Below, piece by piece: positions 5,838 through 6,826 of a stretch of DNA of 6,826 nucleotides. Both the position numbers and the translations under genes were made by a program. Positions within the stretch are counted from its first letter, which is position 1. The number at the start of each line of letters is the position of its first letter. The stretch covers positions 1 to 6,826 of the forward strand of contig JBFIHZ010000227.1 in assembly GCA_041601535.1 (NCBI GenBank), given 5' to 3'. Source of the DNA: JBFIHZ01 sp041601535 (lineage in GTDB: Bacteria > Pseudomonadota > Gammaproteobacteria > Xanthomonadales > SZUA-36). Below the pieces are notes generated by a model. That model was not told where the DNA came from. It was given only the letters and a program-made list of their open reading frames with translations, and did not search any database.

Positions 5838-6601
5838 TGAGCAGTCCCCTGGTTCAACTGCAGCGCCATGGCCCGGTGGTCGTACTCAGCCTGCAGCGGC
5901 CGGAACGGCACAATGCGCTGATTCCGGAACTGCTGGAAGATTTACTCGCCGCCCTGTCCGCTCCCGATTGCCGTTCCGCTGGGGCTTTGGTGTTGCGTGC
6001 CGAGGGTAGGTCGTTTTCCACCGGCGGCGACGTGCTGGGTTTTCAGCAACAGCGTCACAACATCGAAACCTATGCGAACCGGCTGGTGGGCATGCTTAAC
6101 GACGCCATCCTGGCCATCTACACCCTGCCCCTGCCCACCGTATGCGCCATCAACGGCACCCTGACCGGCGGCGCACTCGGCCTGGCGCTGGCCTGCGACC
6201 GCGTGGTGATGCACGCCCAGGCCAGCATCACGCCCTGGTACAACACCGTGGGATTCAGCCCGGATGGCGGCTGGACCGCCCTGCTGCCGGGCATTATTGG
6301 CCGCCAGCAGGCAGCTCACTGGCTGCACACCAACGCCAGCCACGATGCCGCCACCTGCCAGCAACTGGGCCTGGTGCACGAGGTGGTGAACAGCGACTGC
6401 GATGCCGCGGCGCTGGCCTGGGCGCAACGCAGCGCAGGTCGACAGGCAGACAGCAACAGCGCCACCTGCCGCCTGTTGCGCGGCGATGCAGAGGGTTTGC
6501 GGCGCGGCCTGGAGGCCGAGCGCGAAGCCTTTGTCCGCCAGATACAAACCGCGCAGGCACAGGCCGGCATTGATGAATTCCTAAGGAGTAAAAGCGTATG
6601 A
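5837..6601 (+). CDS. Crotonase-fold enoyl-CoA hydratase/isomerase family protein
   Basis: This is a 254-residue crotonase-superfamily enzyme acting on an acyl-CoA thioester. Motifs are RPERHNALIPELLEDL (21-36), the first oxyanion-hole segment GRSFSTGGDV (57-66), the second AINGTLTGGALGLALACD (104-121), and the VGFSPDGGWTALLP stretch (138-151). Aligned to classical enoyl-CoA hydratase, the two catalytic glutamates are replaced: the GGGxE position reads Gly115, and the position of the second Glu reads Tyr135 or Trp134. Asp143 in SPDGG sits where isomerase-type members such as PaaG carry their acidic base. An enoyl-CoA isomerase or another crotonase reaction is more likely than hydration, which the MaoC gene covers. 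The start is ATG at 5837, sharing one base with the previous stop (TGATG); an upstream reading from 5681 overlaps the hot-dog gene and lacks family similarity. Its TGA overlaps the next ATG. Confidence 0.9.
   Translation: MSSPLVQLQRHGPVVVLSLQRPERHNALIPELLEDLLAALSAPDCRSAGALVLRAEGRSFSTGGDVLGFQQQRHNIETYANRLVGMLNDAILAIYTLPLPTVCAINGTLTGGALGLALACDRVVMHAQASITPWYNTVGFSPDGGWTALLPGIIGRQQAAHWLHTNASHDAATCQQLGLVHEVVNSDCDAAALAWAQRSAGRQADSNSATCRLLRGDAEGLRRGLEAEREAFVRQIQTAQAQAGIDEFLRSKSV
6583..6588 (+). promoter_or_regulatory. Shine-Dalgarno site of the exported esterase gene
   Basis: AAGGAG lies nine bases before the ATG at 6598, inside the last codons of the crotonase gene. It is the clearest ribosome-binding site of the rightward operon, so the last gene may be translated independently and more strongly than the overlapping genes before it. 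Confidence 0.75.
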
Positions 6602-6826
6602 ACCTTGCACCCCGAATGCTGGCAGTCATTGTGCTGGCCTGGGCCACCGGCGCCGGCTGCGCGCCAGCGGCCGACAGCACGCAGGCCAAGGCCGGATCAG
6701 ACACGAAGCCCGATTCAGGCAACGCCACCGCAACCCCGCCGGATACAGCTAACCCGCTGGACATAGATCCCGGCCGCATTACGGTTTCCGGCATCTCCGC
6801 CGGCGCGCAAATGGCCGGGCAACTGC
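6598..6826 (+). CDS. Exported serine esterase, PHA-depolymerase-like (N-terminal part only)
   Basis: Only 76 codons are in the window. Residues 1-20 form an export signal (MNLAPRM, then a hydrophobic stretch) ending in TGAGC. Cys21 could be a lipoprotein anchor, although Gly at -3 makes the lipobox atypical and ordinary Sec cleavage is possible. A flexible Ala/Thr/Pro/Asp/Lys-rich linker follows (about 22-56). Then comes ITVSGISAGAQMAGQL (61-76), with the lipase-type pentapeptide G-I-S-A-G and putative nucleophile Ser67. A Ser pentapeptide this close to the N-terminus, in a V-S-G-x-S-x-G-x-M-A-x-Q-L context, resembles extracellular short-chain-length polyhydroxyalkanoate depolymerases (catalytic domain type 2) and related esterases. 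Asp, His and any substrate-binding domain would lie beyond the edge. The ATG overlaps the crotonase stop by three bases. The export signal and esterase motif are well supported; polyester specificity is a guess. Confidence 0.7.
   Translation, partial: MNLAPRMLAVIVLAWATGAGCAPAADSTQAKAGSDTKPDSGNATATPPDTANPLDIDPGRITVSGISAGAQMAGQL

Overview
The window looks like chromosomal DNA of a GC-rich, Gram-negative, aerobic heterotroph, most likely a marine gammaproteobacterium. The basis is a TonB-dependent outer-membrane receptor with a Sec signal peptide, a TetR regulator and a dense acyl-CoA catabolic operon. The taxonomic placement is inference. No RNA gene, CRISPR array, insertion sequence or phage gene was seen.

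Layout. Two operons diverge from a 63-base intergenic region (2866-2928). The leftward operon has an alpha/beta hydrolase (2865 to 1990) and then, after 32 bases, a TonB-dependent receptor (1957 to beyond the left edge, C-terminus missing). The rightward operon has a TetR regulator (2929-3540), an AMP-forming acyl-CoA synthetase (3551-5071), a MaoC-type hot-dog hydratase (5068-5442), a second hot-dog protein without the MaoC catalytic motif (5439-5837), a crotonase-fold protein with isomerase-like active-site residues (5837-6601), and the first 76 codons of an exported esterase resembling a short-chain PHA depolymerase (6598 to beyond the right edge). From the synthetase onward every gene overlaps the next by 1-4 bases.

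Regulation. A 21-base near-perfect palindrome (2923-2943, 9 of 10 pairs complementary) lies at the divergent promoter and overlaps the first possible start codon of the TetR gene. It is the best candidate for the operator through which the TetR protein controls itself and both operons.

How the genes may work together (inference). An exported esterase would release acids or oligomers from an ester or polyester. The TonB receptor would bring them across the outer membrane and the hydrolase would finish ester cleavage. The synthetase would make the CoA thioester, and the MaoC pair plus the isomerase-like crotonase would feed it into beta-oxidation. If the substrate is a polyhydroxyalkanoate, the R-specific MaoC step is the one needed to admit (R)-3-hydroxyacyl-CoA to beta-oxidation. 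No acyl-CoA dehydrogenase, 3-hydroxyacyl-CoA dehydrogenase or thiolase is present in the window, and the true substrate cannot be read from the sequence.
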